Shown piece after piece: positions 22,194 through 30,331 of a stretch of DNA of 64,000 nt. Every line of letters begins with the position of its first letter. Within the stretch, counting starts at the first letter, position 1. Below the pieces are notes generated by a model. That model saw nothing but the letters and a program-made list of their open reading frames with translations, ran no database searches and was not told the DNA's origin. The position numbers were made by a program, and so were the translations under genes. The DNA is from Paenibacillus lutimineralis (lineage in GTDB: Bacteria > Bacillota > Bacilli > Paenibacillales > Paenibacillaceae): assembly GCF_003991425.1 (NCBI RefSeq), contig NZ_CP034346.1, positions 4,501,501 to 4,565,500 on the forward strand, written 5' to 3'.

Positions 22194-23426
22194 TTACTGA
22201 GCTGCATCATCTAACACAGCCTTCGGATCCATCAAAGTACTCGGATTAAAGATCGACTCAAACGCCAGTTCCAGACGCTCGGAGATCTCACTCCAGTTAT
22301 CCACTTTGAATGAAGCCGGTGTATATTTTTCGCTCATCTCAAGCATGTGATAGAATACTTTCTTCAGTTCATCGTTCTTCAAATTCTCGCTCTCAACTAC
22401 GCTCTTAAGCACAGGCAGTTCATAGTCAATACGCGCCTTGTTCGCTTCTTCGCTCGTCCAGAATTTAATGAACTCCCAGGCCGCATCCTTCTTGCTCGAT
22501 TCCTTCGACATGGATATACCTGAGGAAGACACAATGCTGATAGCGCTTCCATCTTTGGATTTAGGCAATTCGACAACTCCGAAATTGATCCCCGCTTCAC
22601 GCAGGCTACCGATTGACCAAGCCCCGTTTGTGAACATGGCTACCTTGCCTGACTTCATCTCCGTTGCTCCCGAGCCTTCGGTTGTAATCGCGTATCCTTC
22701 CTTAAGCATGTTCTGGAACATTGTCAGTACTTCAATCGATTTGGGACTATTCAGGTTCCCTTCAAGGTTGCCTTGATCATCGACATAGGATGCGCCGTTC
22801 CCCCATAAGAACATCTCATAATCATAAGGATCAGGCTTGCCCGAGAAGGCAAATCCACTGATACTCTCCGCATCATTAGCCAATTTCTTAGCATCAGCCT
22901 GCAGATCTTCCCATGTCCATCCGTCCTGCGGATACGGAATGCCCGCAGCATCGAACAAATCCTTGTTATAGTAGACGACATGTGTAGTATAGCCCACTGG
23001 CAAGCCCAAGATTTGATCATCTGCTGAGTTGTAATTCCACAGCGTATCATAGAAATTGTCCTTAAAATCGCTACCTTCCTTCTCGATATAAGGGTCCAAA
23101 GGCTCCAAAGCATCTTTATATGTCGGGTAATTCCACATGTACATCACGTCCGGAGCATCCTTTGCCCCCATACCAGCGGTGATCTTCGTGTCATAATCGC
23201 TGCCGTAGGCTTCTAGGTTCACTTGAATATCAGGATGTTGCTCATTAAACTTATCGATCAGTTCTTGCTGCAGCGTCAAGTTATCCTCAGAATCCCAAGT
23301 TGCAAACCGAATCGTCTGTTTGCCGCCCTGATCCGCCTTATTCCCCGTTCCTCCTCCACAAGCCGTTAAAGACAGAACCACCAGCAACATAACGATAAAT
23401 AATGATTTCCCTTTTGCTTTCAGCAT
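22194..23426 (-). CDS. Sugar ABC transporter substrate-binding lipoprotein
   Basis: A 410-residue extracytoplasmic binding protein. The N-terminus is a lipoprotein signal (LFIVMLLVVLSLTACGGG), with Cys as the lipidation site. The mature part matches family 1 extracellular solute-binding proteins: TIRFATWDSEDN, LIDKFNEQHPDIQVNLEAYGSDYDTKI, MGAKDAPDVMYMWN, and GKVAMFTNGAWSIGSLRE. It is the first gene of the sugar operon. The ATG is preceded by a run of Gs (AGGGGGGG). A sigma-A promoter, operator-like repeats and a cre-like site lie upstream. Confidence 0.94.
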   Translation of the reverse strand: MLKAKGKSLFIVMLLVVLSLTACGGGTGNKADQGGKQTIRFATWDSEDNLTLQQELIDKFNEQHPDIQVNLEAYGSDYDTKITAGMGAKDAPDVMYMWNYPTYKDALEPLDPYIEKEGSDFKDNFYDTLWNYNSADDQILGLPVGYTTHVVYYNKDLFDAAGIPYPQDGWTWEDLQADAKKLANDAESISGFAFSGKPDPYDYEMFLWGNGASYVDDQGNLEGNLNSPKSIEVLTMFQNMLKEGYAITTEGSGATEMKSGKVAMFTNGAWSIGSLREAGINFGVVELPKSKDGSAISIVSSSGISMSKESSKKDAAWEFIKFWTSEEANKARIDYELPVLKSVVESENLKNDELKKVFYHMLEMSEKYTPASFKVDNWSEISERLELAFESIFNPSTLMDPKAVLDDAAQ

Positions 23427-23551
23427 AAAAGCCCCCCCTAAATTTGTGTTCCAAATCTTAAGACTACGCTGAATCCCGATCCTACTACACGAGACGGTTA
23501 TGAATCGCCTGTTCTAAGTTTGCTGTAGGCACCCCCTGGAACTCTCGGATA

Positions 23552-23565
23552 TGAAAGCGCATTCG
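23552..23565 (+). promoter_or_regulatory. cre-like site (CcpA)
   Basis: TGAAAGCGCATTCG matches 12 of 14 positions of the common cre form TGAAAGCGCTTTCA. It lies about 85 bases downstream of the predicted start of transcription of the sugar operon, where bound CcpA would act as a roadblock during growth on preferred sugars. Confidence 0.6.
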
Positions 23566-23648
23566 AAATTACTAAAAATAAGACTGAATATCGCTTCACC
23601 CTACGGCTTCTTCTCTTCTTATCCAAGTGGAGCGGTTTCTTTTTTCTC

Positions 23649-23678
23649 ATTATATTTTTAATTTTAGTAAAAAGTCAA
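23649..23678 (-). promoter_or_regulatory. Sigma-A promoter of the sugar operon
   Basis: On the minus strand, TTGACT at 23678-23673 and TATAAT at 23654-23649, 18 bases apart. Transcription would start near 23642, leaving a leader of about 215 bases before the binding-protein gene. A GTAAAAA half-site falls between the two boxes and a near-palindrome abuts the minus-35, as expected for a repressed promoter. Confidence 0.7.
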
Positions 23679-23700
23679 CAATTTTTATCAGTAAAAATAA
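23663..23700. promoter_or_regulatory. Operator-like repeat 1
   Basis: TTTAGTAAAAA, a 7-base spacer, then ATTTTTATCAGTAAAAATAA. The second part is a near copy of the perfect palindrome at 23809-23828. It overlaps the sugar-operon promoter. It is a candidate binding site for the LacI-type regulator at the end of the operon. Confidence 0.55.
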
Positions 23701-23792
23701 TCGTAATTCATCCTCAATCTGCTAATTCGCCCATATATAGCGAGGTTTTTGGTTATTCATTCACATAAACGAGCTTTTTTAGCATTATTAAC

Positions 23793-23829
23793 TTTAGTAA
23801 AAACTATATATTTTTACTAGTAAAAATAA
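23793..23829. promoter_or_regulatory. Operator-like repeat 2 with perfect palindrome
   Basis: TTTAGTAAAAA, a 6-base spacer, then ATTTTTACTAGTAAAAATAA. The 20-base TATTTTTACTAGTAAAAATA at 23809-23828 is a perfect palindrome. It repeats the design of the box about 130 bases away, a distance suited to looping between two repressor sites. Confidence 0.55.
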
Positions 23830-23895
23830 CTGTTATTAATAGAATTATTGTATTACTGTTGAATCACTCGTCGAAAAGGTGACCCTTATCCATAG

Positions 23896-23943
23896 AAAAA
23901 GCGCGAGCCTTCCAGTTCTATTTGAACCGGGAGATTCGCGCTT
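23896..23943 (-). terminator. Intrinsic terminator after the two-TM protein gene
   Basis: AAGCGCGA pairs with TCGCGCTT with further inner pairing GTTC/GAAC. On the minus strand it ends in CTTTTTC, 20 bases after the stop codon of the gene at 23962. Confidence 0.75.
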
Positions 23944-23961
23944 GCTGTCCAATATAATAAT

Positions 23962-24255
23962 TTACATGCTATGATTCTGTCGCTCCGTGGTGCTCCATTT
24001 GCTCTGCCACTCGCTCAATTTGGCGCGGCGGACAGCATCCAGGGCCCGCTGCTTCTCTTCATTCACACCGAGCAGGAAATGCAAATGCGCTCCGATAACC
24101 AGTAGGGCAAAAGCTGCCCAGACCATTCCGAACCAGGATACAAAATCCCCGCCCGGCTGGAATTTAATCAGGGGAATGGCATATACCAGCATAGCCAAGG
24201 CTAGGATCAAATACACGGCATGCTTCCACTTGCTCTTCTTCTTGACAACTTTCAT
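23962..24255 (-). CDS. Small two-TM membrane protein
   Basis: A protein of about 97 residues with a basic N-terminus (MKVVKKKSKWKH), two membrane segments (VYLILALAMLVYAIPL and WFGMVWAAFALLVIGAHLHFLLG) and a charged cytosolic tail (NEEKQRALDAVRRAKLSEW). I chose ATG 24255 because GAAGGAG lies ten bases upstream; a start at 24291 has none. I do not recognise the family. It is followed by its own terminator and preceded by a repeat element, so it is probably a single-gene unit. Confidence 0.7.
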   Translation of the reverse strand: MKVVKKKSKWKHAVYLILALAMLVYAIPLIKFQPGGDFVSWFGMVWAAFALLVIGAHLHFLLGVNEEKQRALDAVRRAKLSEWQSKWSTTERQNHSM

Positions 24256-24361
24256 CTTAGCTACAACTCCTTCATTTCTTGGAATAGACAATGTTCCATC
24301 AGCTCGTACATGGAATCTATATATCTACTCTATGAAGAAGGTTCAAACAATATGATAGGTT

Positions 24362-24529
24362 GTTCAAAAAGTCCGCTTTTGATCACGAAGAAATACTGAA
24401 AGCTTATTCGACATCGAATCTTGAATTCAGCCGGGCCTTCCGGTGCTCACGTAGGTTTTGCCTACGCTCCGCTCCTCATGCCCTAGCTTCATCCAACCTT
24501 CTCGGTGCTGAAAACCGACCTTTTTGAAC
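24362..24529 (-). repeat. MITE-like intergenic repeat, copy 3
   Basis: About 168 bases between GTTCAAAAAGTCCGC and CCGACCTTTTTGAAC. It is the reverse complement of copy 1 over most of its length, including CTAGCTTCATCCAACCTTCT and the CGTAGG-ttttg-CCTACG hairpin. It lies upstream of the two-TM gene and downstream of yheA. Confidence 0.75.
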
Positions 24530-24557
24530 TCGCAATAGAGAGATTTATTTAATCCCT

Positions 24558-24908
24558 CTAGCCTTGAATCGATGGACCGTACAGGTCTTGCAGGCTGTCA
24601 GTAATGATCTTGTTTACGTCCTGGATAATGACGCTCAAGCGGCGCTCTGCATCGAACAAACGGCGAATGTTGAGGTTAAGGCTAAGGTTCTCGAATTGCT
24701 TCTCCATCTGCCCCATCTCTTCCTGGGATGGCATATCCCCGGACATCATCCGCTGTTGCATTGCATTCTGCTGTGCACGGAACTCATCCAGCATCCGCTT
24801 GCTATCCAGGTCCAAATCGATCAGTTTCATCGCCGACTTGATATCCGCAACCTCCTGACTCTCTCGCAACGATTTCGCTAATTCATTCGCTTTATCATAA
24901 ATATTCAT
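24558..24908 (-). CDS. yheA: YlbF family protein (YheA-like)
   Basis: A 116-residue all-helical cytosolic protein of the YlbF/YmcA superfamily. It begins MNIYDKANELAKSLRESQEV, with a Met/Gln-rich middle loop (MQQRMMSGDMPSQEEMGQMEKQ) and the closing helix IQDVNKIITDSLQDLYG. Length and neighbour yheB match B. subtilis YheA. Family members YlbF and YmcA form a complex acting on RNase Y and competence/sporulation; the role of YheA itself is not established. The start has CAGGAGG at good spacing. It follows yheB on the same strand. Confidence 0.85.
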   Translation of the reverse strand: MNIYDKANELAKSLRESQEVADIKSAMKLIDLDLDSKRMLDEFRAQQNAMQQRMMSGDMPSQEEMGQMEKQFENLSLNLNIRRLFDAERRLSVIIQDVNKIITDSLQDLYGPSIQG

Positions 24909-25037
24909 ATCTATGGCCTCCTGAAATTTTGTGAACAGACTCCAAACAATAATGATAACCGATTCACGGGGTACCTGCCACTATTAGTACGTACTCTCAA
25001 GGATCGGTTACCCTTGAAGCTTCTTGAAGCAACCTAG

Positions 25038-26201
25038 CTAGCGCCACCACAGCATAAACAAAGATTGTAGTAAACCGATCATTCCCCCAAGAACTACGCC
25101 CAGCCATGTAATTGCGCGGAATTCCTTACCGGAGACGCTAAGAATGACTTCCTCCAACAATTCGATCGGGAATTTCTGTACTTGCTCATGCACCAGCTTA
25201 GGCAATTGAATAGCCGTCATCACTACCGGAATTCCGCGAACAATCCCTCTAAGCATGCGGTCTGTAAAGCTAGGGATCGCCTGCTCCAATTGAGGCTTCC
25301 AGGAGGCGAGCAAGGATGATAGCTTCAATTCCTCGGCCTTGCTTATCCATCTATCCAGCGGCAGCTTCTGGAGCTGTGAGATGATCCAGTCCTTGCCCTC
25401 TTCATTCGCTAACAGCTGCAGCAGTTCGTTGATTGGCTTCTCAGCATATTCCTCTAGCTTATCCTTAATCGCTCTCGCTACCTTCTCTCTCGTCTCGTCC
25501 CCCCGTAGAGCACGGACTAGGGCAGGGGTCAACTTGCGCACCATCTTATCTTCATCCATGAAGATCGCTGCCATGGTCCCCAAGAATCCACCAGCTTGAT
25601 CAGCTAAGCCAGCCGCCATCTTCGATAGCATCCGCTGACCTCCGGCTGAGAGCAGTTCCTCTTCTATCGTTCGCAGCAGAGCCTCTGCAGCTATCTCGCT
25701 CCAGCGTTCCCGGTTCTCCTCTGTCCAACCAGGGATAACCTCCTTGAGCGCCTTATCACCCAGACCATATTGATTCCACAGCCAATCCATCCCGTGCTCA
25801 AGAACCGAGTTGGTTGTGTTGGTAAGCTTCAGCTTGATTGCTTCCCACTTATCCTCCTCCCACACGGTTAAGGCAGCCTCTTTCAACGTGAGTGGACTTT
25901 GCGTCCATTTATAGAGAAGCGCCCGTAAATAATCCTCTACCTTCTGCTTGAAGGAAGGACGGAGCACCATATCCTGAAGACCTTCCGAAGTCACTAAATA
26001 ATCGGCAACGACATTCCCGAGCGACTGTGCGATATCCTCTCTACGTTTCGGAATTAATCCCGGGGTAAACGGGACGCGAAATCGACCGATCATCATCTTC
26101 TTTCTCGGATGGAATAACATCTTGATTGCGAAATGGTTCGTGATACCGCCGACGAAAGCAGCGACAGCTACACTGACCATAATATAAATCCAAGGATTCA
26201 T
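25038..26201 (-). CDS. yheB: DUF445 family membrane protein (YheB-like)
   Basis: A 387-residue protein with membrane segments at the two ends (VSVAVAAFVGGITNHFAIKML and ITWLGVVLGGMIGLLQSLFMLW). Between them is a long helical region. The signature NHFAIKMLFHPRK followed by PFTPGLIPKRREDIAQSLG is typical of DUF445/YheB. It lies next to yheA, as in Bacillus, and is divergent from the ATP-grasp array. Function unknown; the conserved yheA-yheB-yheC-yheD neighbourhood points to sporulation or the envelope. Confidence 0.88.
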   Translation of the reverse strand: MNPWIYIMVSVAVAAFVGGITNHFAIKMLFHPRKKMMIGRFRVPFTPGLIPKRREDIAQSLGNVVADYLVTSEGLQDMVLRPSFKQKVEDYLRALLYKWTQSPLTLKEAALTVWEEDKWEAIKLKLTNTTNSVLEHGMDWLWNQYGLGDKALKEVIPGWTEENRERWSEIAAEALLRTIEEELLSAGGQRMLSKMAAGLADQAGGFLGTMAAIFMDEDKMVRKLTPALVRALRGDETREKVARAIKDKLEEYAEKPINELLQLLANEEGKDWIISQLQKLPLDRWISKAEELKLSSLLASWKPQLEQAIPSFTDRMLRGIVRGIPVVMTAIQLPKLVHEQVQKFPIELLEEVILSVSGKEFRAITWLGVVLGGMIGLLQSLFMLWWR

Positions 26202-26396
26202 CTCAATACCTACCTACCTTCCCCTTGGCCCCTCATGTCCCATCCGCAAAATCCCTGAATATAGGCTAATGAAATCAAACATGGGTCAATCACCAAGGAT
26301 TCTATGTCCTCATATGATGCATTACATGCACTTATGCAGATACCCTTATTAGCATCCAGGATATCAAGCTTAAGCTTGGAAGGAGACTTACGCTTC

Positions 26397-27764
26397 ATGC
26401 CCTCCAAAAAAATAAAGATTCAGATTATGAGCCCGAATCTGCTGGATAATGATTATCTCGTCCTAGGCGAACAGCTGATACGGCAATGGAAAATCCCGAC
26501 CCATTACCCGGTGCAGCTCGCATTCGGCTCATTCCGGCACACCGTCAAAGTCATTCCCTTGGCCAGATTCGATGGCGTAAGAATCAGTCAAGAACTGGCC
26601 GGGAAAATGGGTGTTCTGCCCCGTTCCTCGTTACGGCTCAGCTACCGTCCGCACTCCACTACTCTCCAGTTTGGTCCACTCGTCGGAGTGTTAATCAGCA
26701 GAGATTATGCAGGAGCCTCGGATAGGCCCTTCGGTCCAATTACGATGTTCTGCAGAGAACTCGTGAAAGCCTGCCAGCGTCAGGGAGTGTATGTTTATTT
26801 CTTCACACCGGATCATATTGGAACGAGTTCGAAATCTTTGTCAGGCTGGGTCTTTGGTGAAGCATGGAAGCAAATCACCGTGCCTGCTGCAGATGTATTC
26901 TACAATCGTCTGACAACCCGCAAATTAGAGAATAAACCTAGCGTACAGCATTTTATGAAAGAAGTAAAATCCAGCTACGGAAGCCATTTCTTCAATGAAA
27001 AATTCCTTGACAAAACCGAAGTATTCGACGCGCTGGGGCGTGACGTATCCGTGTCGCGCTACTTGCCTGAGTCCCATTTGTTCCGCGGCTACTCTACGCT
27101 GAAGATGATGTGCGGCAAGCATCCGATCGTCTTCCTGAAGCCAGTCAAAGGCAGTCTCGGCAAAGGCATCATACGGATCTCCCGACTAGAAGGCGGGGCG
27201 TATCAATCGATGATCGCCTTGGTCGGGGGAACTAAAAAACAGGTCTATCCTTCGCTCACCAAGCTGTATTCCGCTATATCGCCCAAAATGAAGACAACAC
27301 GCTACCAGATCCAGCAGGGACTTGTTCTCATCGAAAGCGATCGGCGTCCAGTCGATTTTCGCGCCTTGGTGCAGAAGAACCGAAGCGGAGCCTGGAATAT
27401 TACCTCGATCGTAGCCCGGACAGCTGGCAGCCAGCATTTTGTCTCCAATCTGGCTCGCGGAGGATCACTTAGCACAGTCAAGGATGCCGTCTCTCGAAGC
27501 TCGCTTCCAATCGGGGTCAAATCCAGGGTCAGCGCTAAACTGCGCAAAGCGGCACTCGATATTGCCAGGGGCGTTGATGCACAGATTCCAGCCCATTTCG
27601 GAGAGCTTGGGATCGATCTAGCCGTGGATCATCATGGTCGAATCTGGCTGCTTGAGGTGAATTCCAAGCCATCCAAGAATGATAACACACCCATGGGCGG
27701 GAGCAAAATCCGTCCCTCTGTGAAGCAAGTGATTGAATATGCCCGTTATTTGTCCGGATTCTAA
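26397..27764 (+). CDS. YheD-type ATP-grasp protein 1 (long form)
   Basis: Product of about 455 residues of the YheC/YheD ATP-grasp family (endospore-coat associated in Bacillus). About 95 N-terminal residues form an extra domain (ends GPLVGVLIS). The ATP-grasp part shows YNRLTTRKLENK, FFNEKFLDKTEVF, the glycine-rich loop FLKPVKGSLGKGIIR, the substrate-side VDFRALVQKN, and the metal-binding DLAVDHHGRIWLLEVNSKP near residue 420. ATP-grasp enzymes join an acyl-phosphate to an amine or thiol; the substrate here is unknown. The ATG at 26397 follows GGAAGGAG; a longer frame from 26304 has no ribosome site. First gene of a six-gene operon. Confidence 0.88.
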   Translation: MPSKKIKIQIMSPNLLDNDYLVLGEQLIRQWKIPTHYPVQLAFGSFRHTVKVIPLARFDGVRISQELAGKMGVLPRSSLRLSYRPHSTTLQFGPLVGVLISRDYAGASDRPFGPITMFCRELVKACQRQGVYVYFFTPDHIGTSSKSLSGWVFGEAWKQITVPAADVFYNRLTTRKLENKPSVQHFMKEVKSSYGSHFFNEKFLDKTEVFDALGRDVSVSRYLPESHLFRGYSTLKMMCGKHPIVFLKPVKGSLGKGIIRISRLEGGAYQSMIALVGGTKKQVYPSLTKLYSAISPKMKTTRYQIQQGLVLIESDRRPVDFRALVQKNRSGAWNITSIVARTAGSQHFVSNLARGGSLSTVKDAVSRSSLPIGVKSRVSAKLRKAALDIARGVDAQIPAHFGELGIDLAVDHHGRIWLLEVNSKPSKNDNTPMGGSKIRPSVKQVIEYARYLSGF

Positions 27765-27777
27765 GGAGGAGAGAAGT

Positions 27778-28887
27778 TTGGCTAAGCTGTCAAAAGGAGC
27801 GGTTGGCATTCTGGTAGCAAGAAGCGAAGGAACAGTTCCTTTCGCTGAACCGGCCTTCTGCCGCAATCTGTGCATCATGGGAGAAAGAGAGGGGCTTGAG
27901 GTCTATGTATTCAGCCCGGTCTCCGTCAATCCGGATAGCGGACTTGTAGCCGGCTATTTCTATGAGGATGGACATTGGGGAAGAAAATGGTTCTCGCCGC
28001 CGGATATCGTATATGATCGGTATTTTTCCCGTGACCGCAAGCTATTGAATCAGAAGCAACTGACTCTCTCCTTGCTGAAGAAGAACCATCCTTTCATCTA
28101 TTTGACCCGGAGTCTGTCAGGAAAATGGGCCGTGTACCAGACGCTAGGCAAATTTCCTCAGTTCACCTCCTATTTACCGGAAACCGTAAAATATCAAGGT
28201 TCTAGCGCATTGTCCGAATGGCTGCATGCCCACCGTGGAGAAGCATTCCTTAAGCCGCAGTTGGGCACGCAGGGCAGACGGACCTTACACGTCAAGATGT
28301 CGACATTCGGAAATGAGCTCTATATCACCGGGAGAGCTGGAAATAACAACGTCATTAACCGTCGCTTCCTAAGTCTGAAGCAAGGCTTGGAATGGATCGA
28401 TAAATTCATTGGACGCCGCCCCTTCCTGCTCCAGCCCTATCTAGAGCTTAGCAATGCAGAAGGCGAGCCGTTTGACATCCGGGTACTGATGCAGAAGAAC
28501 GAGACCGGCCGTTGGGAGCAGACCGGTATGGCGGCACGGGTCGGCCGCAAGCAATCCGTCACTTCAAATCTGCATGGCGGTGGAACAGCCCATAAGGCGA
28601 TTCCCTTCCTGATCGAACAGTATGGGAGCGGCGCTGGAAGAAAGATTGCCACACGAATTCAAGAGCTCGCCGCGGAGATCCCGGAAGCCCTGGAAGCCCA
28701 CTACGGCCGTCTGGCAGAGCTGGGTATCGACTTCGGTGTCGACCGAAAAGGAAAGATATGGATACTGGAGGTCAACTCCAAACCAGGGCGCACTTCATTT
28801 GTAAAAATCGGCGATATGAAAAGCGCCAGAAAATCGATACAAAATCCAATGGGGTACGCTCGCTATTTATTGCATAGCAAATCCTGA
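27778..28887 (+). CDS. YheC-type ATP-grasp protein 2 (short form)
   Basis: About 369 residues, lacking the extra N-terminal domain of the long form. It starts with TTG at 27778, eight bases after AAGGAGG that overlaps the previous stop codon. ATP-grasp signatures are IVYDRYFSRDRK, FLKPQLGTQGRRTL, FDIRVLMQKN, GMAARVGRKQSVTSN and GVDRKGKIWILEVNSKPG. The glycine-rich loop reads GTQGRRT instead of the GxxGKGI of its neighbours, so nucleotide binding may differ. The R/K residue of the usual YNRLP-R motif is also shifted. The acid and Asn of LEVNSKP are kept, so it is probably still a metal-nucleotide binder. Confidence 0.86.
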   Translation: MAKLSKGAVGILVARSEGTVPFAEPAFCRNLCIMGEREGLEVYVFSPVSVNPDSGLVAGYFYEDGHWGRKWFSPPDIVYDRYFSRDRKLLNQKQLTLSLLKKNHPFIYLTRSLSGKWAVYQTLGKFPQFTSYLPETVKYQGSSALSEWLHAHRGEAFLKPQLGTQGRRTLHVKMSTFGNELYITGRAGNNNVINRRFLSLKQGLEWIDKFIGRRPFLLQPYLELSNAEGEPFDIRVLMQKNETGRWEQTGMAARVGRKQSVTSNLHGGGTAHKAIPFLIEQYGSGAGRKIATRIQELAAEIPEALEAHYGRLAELGIDFGVDRKGKIWILEVNSKPGRTSFVKIGDMKSARKSIQNPMGYARYLLHSKS

Positions 28888-28960
28888 ATGTGGCTCGGAA
28901 AAACCGTTAGACCCAAATATCTGACTTTTTGAACCACGTATTTTTAGGAGGAAAAAATTC

Positions 28961-30331
28961 ATGAGTTTGACTTTTGGCAACGTCCATTTCACGCAGCAGC
29001 CTCAACGGGTCGTCTACGTGTCCGGCTCCTTAATGAAAAACCTGAAGCTGTCGGGAAAAAAGTCGGTCCACCTCAGATTCGGCGGAGAACGAGTTCCCGC
29101 TACAGTCAAGTCCATTAACAAAACAGGAAAACATCTATACCTGGCCACTGGAGTTCGCAAAGGAATTAAAATTCCGAAGGCAGGCGGGGTGTTCCTTCGT
29201 GCTCAGGAAGGCGAGGTCCAGATCGGTCCGCTCATCGGCGTACTATCCGATGGTTCAACCTCGTCCTCGACCCATCCCTTCGGGTCCAGAACCGGCTTCA
29301 TCAAGCAATTGCTGACGATGGGCAGCAAGCAGTCCTACATCTTCGCCTTCACACCGAAAGATATCAATTGGACCAACGAGACAATCAATGGATTCTTCCT
29401 CGGTGAGAACGGGCGCTTCTCGCGCAAGAAAGTACCGTTACCTGATGTTGTCTACAACCGGTTGCCAAGCCGCCGTGCAGAGACGACGAATTCCATCAAT
29501 CAACTGCGTGAGCGATTTATCCGCCGTAAAATCCCGTTCTTCAACTGGAGCTTCTTCAATAAATCCGATATCTATCGCTTGCTGGAGAGAGATACGCTGG
29601 CCAATCGTTTCGTTCCTGAATCGATCAATAGTCCTTCACCGGAACAAATTAAAGAGCTGCTGGATCGTCACGCACTCATCTACTATAAACCGAGCAGCGG
29701 CAGTCTTGGCAACGGCATTTACCGTCTGTCGCATGTGGCGAAGAACGGATATTATGCAAGGTACCGCAAGAACGGGCGCAACGCCCTGCTGCGCTTCAAC
29801 TCCTTCGGCAGCCTGATGCGTACGCTCCAGGCGAGGCACGGACGCGCCTTGCGCGGCTATGTCGCCCAGCAGGGAATTCGGCTGATAGAGATCGATGGTT
29901 GCCCGATCGATTTCAGATTCCATATGCATAAGAATGGCCGCAACCAATGGGTCGTCGTGGGCATTGGCGCCAAGAAGGCGGGTAAGGGCAGCGTTACGAC
30001 ACATCTGAAGAACGGCGGCTCACTGTTAACCCCAGAGCAGGCCCTCGGAAGAGCCTTTGGCGCAAGAGCGGATGATGTACTTAGAAATGCCAAGGTAGCC
30101 GCAATTAACCTCGCCGAATCGATCGAGGCCCACCACCAGCATCTGCTCGGAGAGATCGGATTCGACATCGGGATCGATAAGGACGAACGGGTCTGGATGT
30201 TCGAAGCGAATGCCAAGCCGGGAAGATCGATATTCAAGCATCCCTCTCTCCGCGCAGAAGGCAGAGCCTCTATTGAGCATATTTTGGAACATTGCTTGTA
30301 TCTGAGCAAATTCCGGAGGAGGGATGGCTAA
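28961..30331 (+). CDS. YheD-type ATP-grasp protein 3 (long form)
   Basis: A 456-residue paralogue of the first array gene. The N-terminal domain (SLTFGNVHFTQQPQRVVYVS to GPLIGVLSDG) has a beta-rich pattern and ends with the same GPLxGVL boundary. The catalytic region has YNRLPSRRAETTNS, FFNWSFFNKSDIYRLL, YYKPSSGSLGNGIYRL, IDFRFHMHKN, GIGAKKAGKGSVTTHLKNGG and GIDKDERVWMFEANAKPG. AGGAGG precedes the ATG. A gap of 73 bases before it holds a short sequence like one end of the dispersed repeat (GACTTTTTGAAC at 28923-28934). Confidence 0.88.
   Translation: MSLTFGNVHFTQQPQRVVYVSGSLMKNLKLSGKKSVHLRFGGERVPATVKSINKTGKHLYLATGVRKGIKIPKAGGVFLRAQEGEVQIGPLIGVLSDGSTSSSTHPFGSRTGFIKQLLTMGSKQSYIFAFTPKDINWTNETINGFFLGENGRFSRKKVPLPDVVYNRLPSRRAETTNSINQLRERFIRRKIPFFNWSFFNKSDIYRLLERDTLANRFVPESINSPSPEQIKELLDRHALIYYKPSSGSLGNGIYRLSHVAKNGYYARYRKNGRNALLRFNSFGSLMRTLQARHGRALRGYVAQQGIRLIEIDGCPIDFRFHMHKNGRNQWVVVGIGAKKAGKGSVTTHLKNGGSLLTPEQALGRAFGARADDVLRNAKVAAINLAESIEAHHQHLLGEIGFDIGIDKDERVWMFEANAKPGRSIFKHPSLRAEGRASIEHILEHCLYLSKFRRRDG

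Noticed and set aside
26210..26407. Minus-strand frame of 65 codons between yheB and the ATP-grasp array
   Set aside because: It overlaps the start of the first ATP-grasp gene and has neither a ribosome site nor protein-like features.
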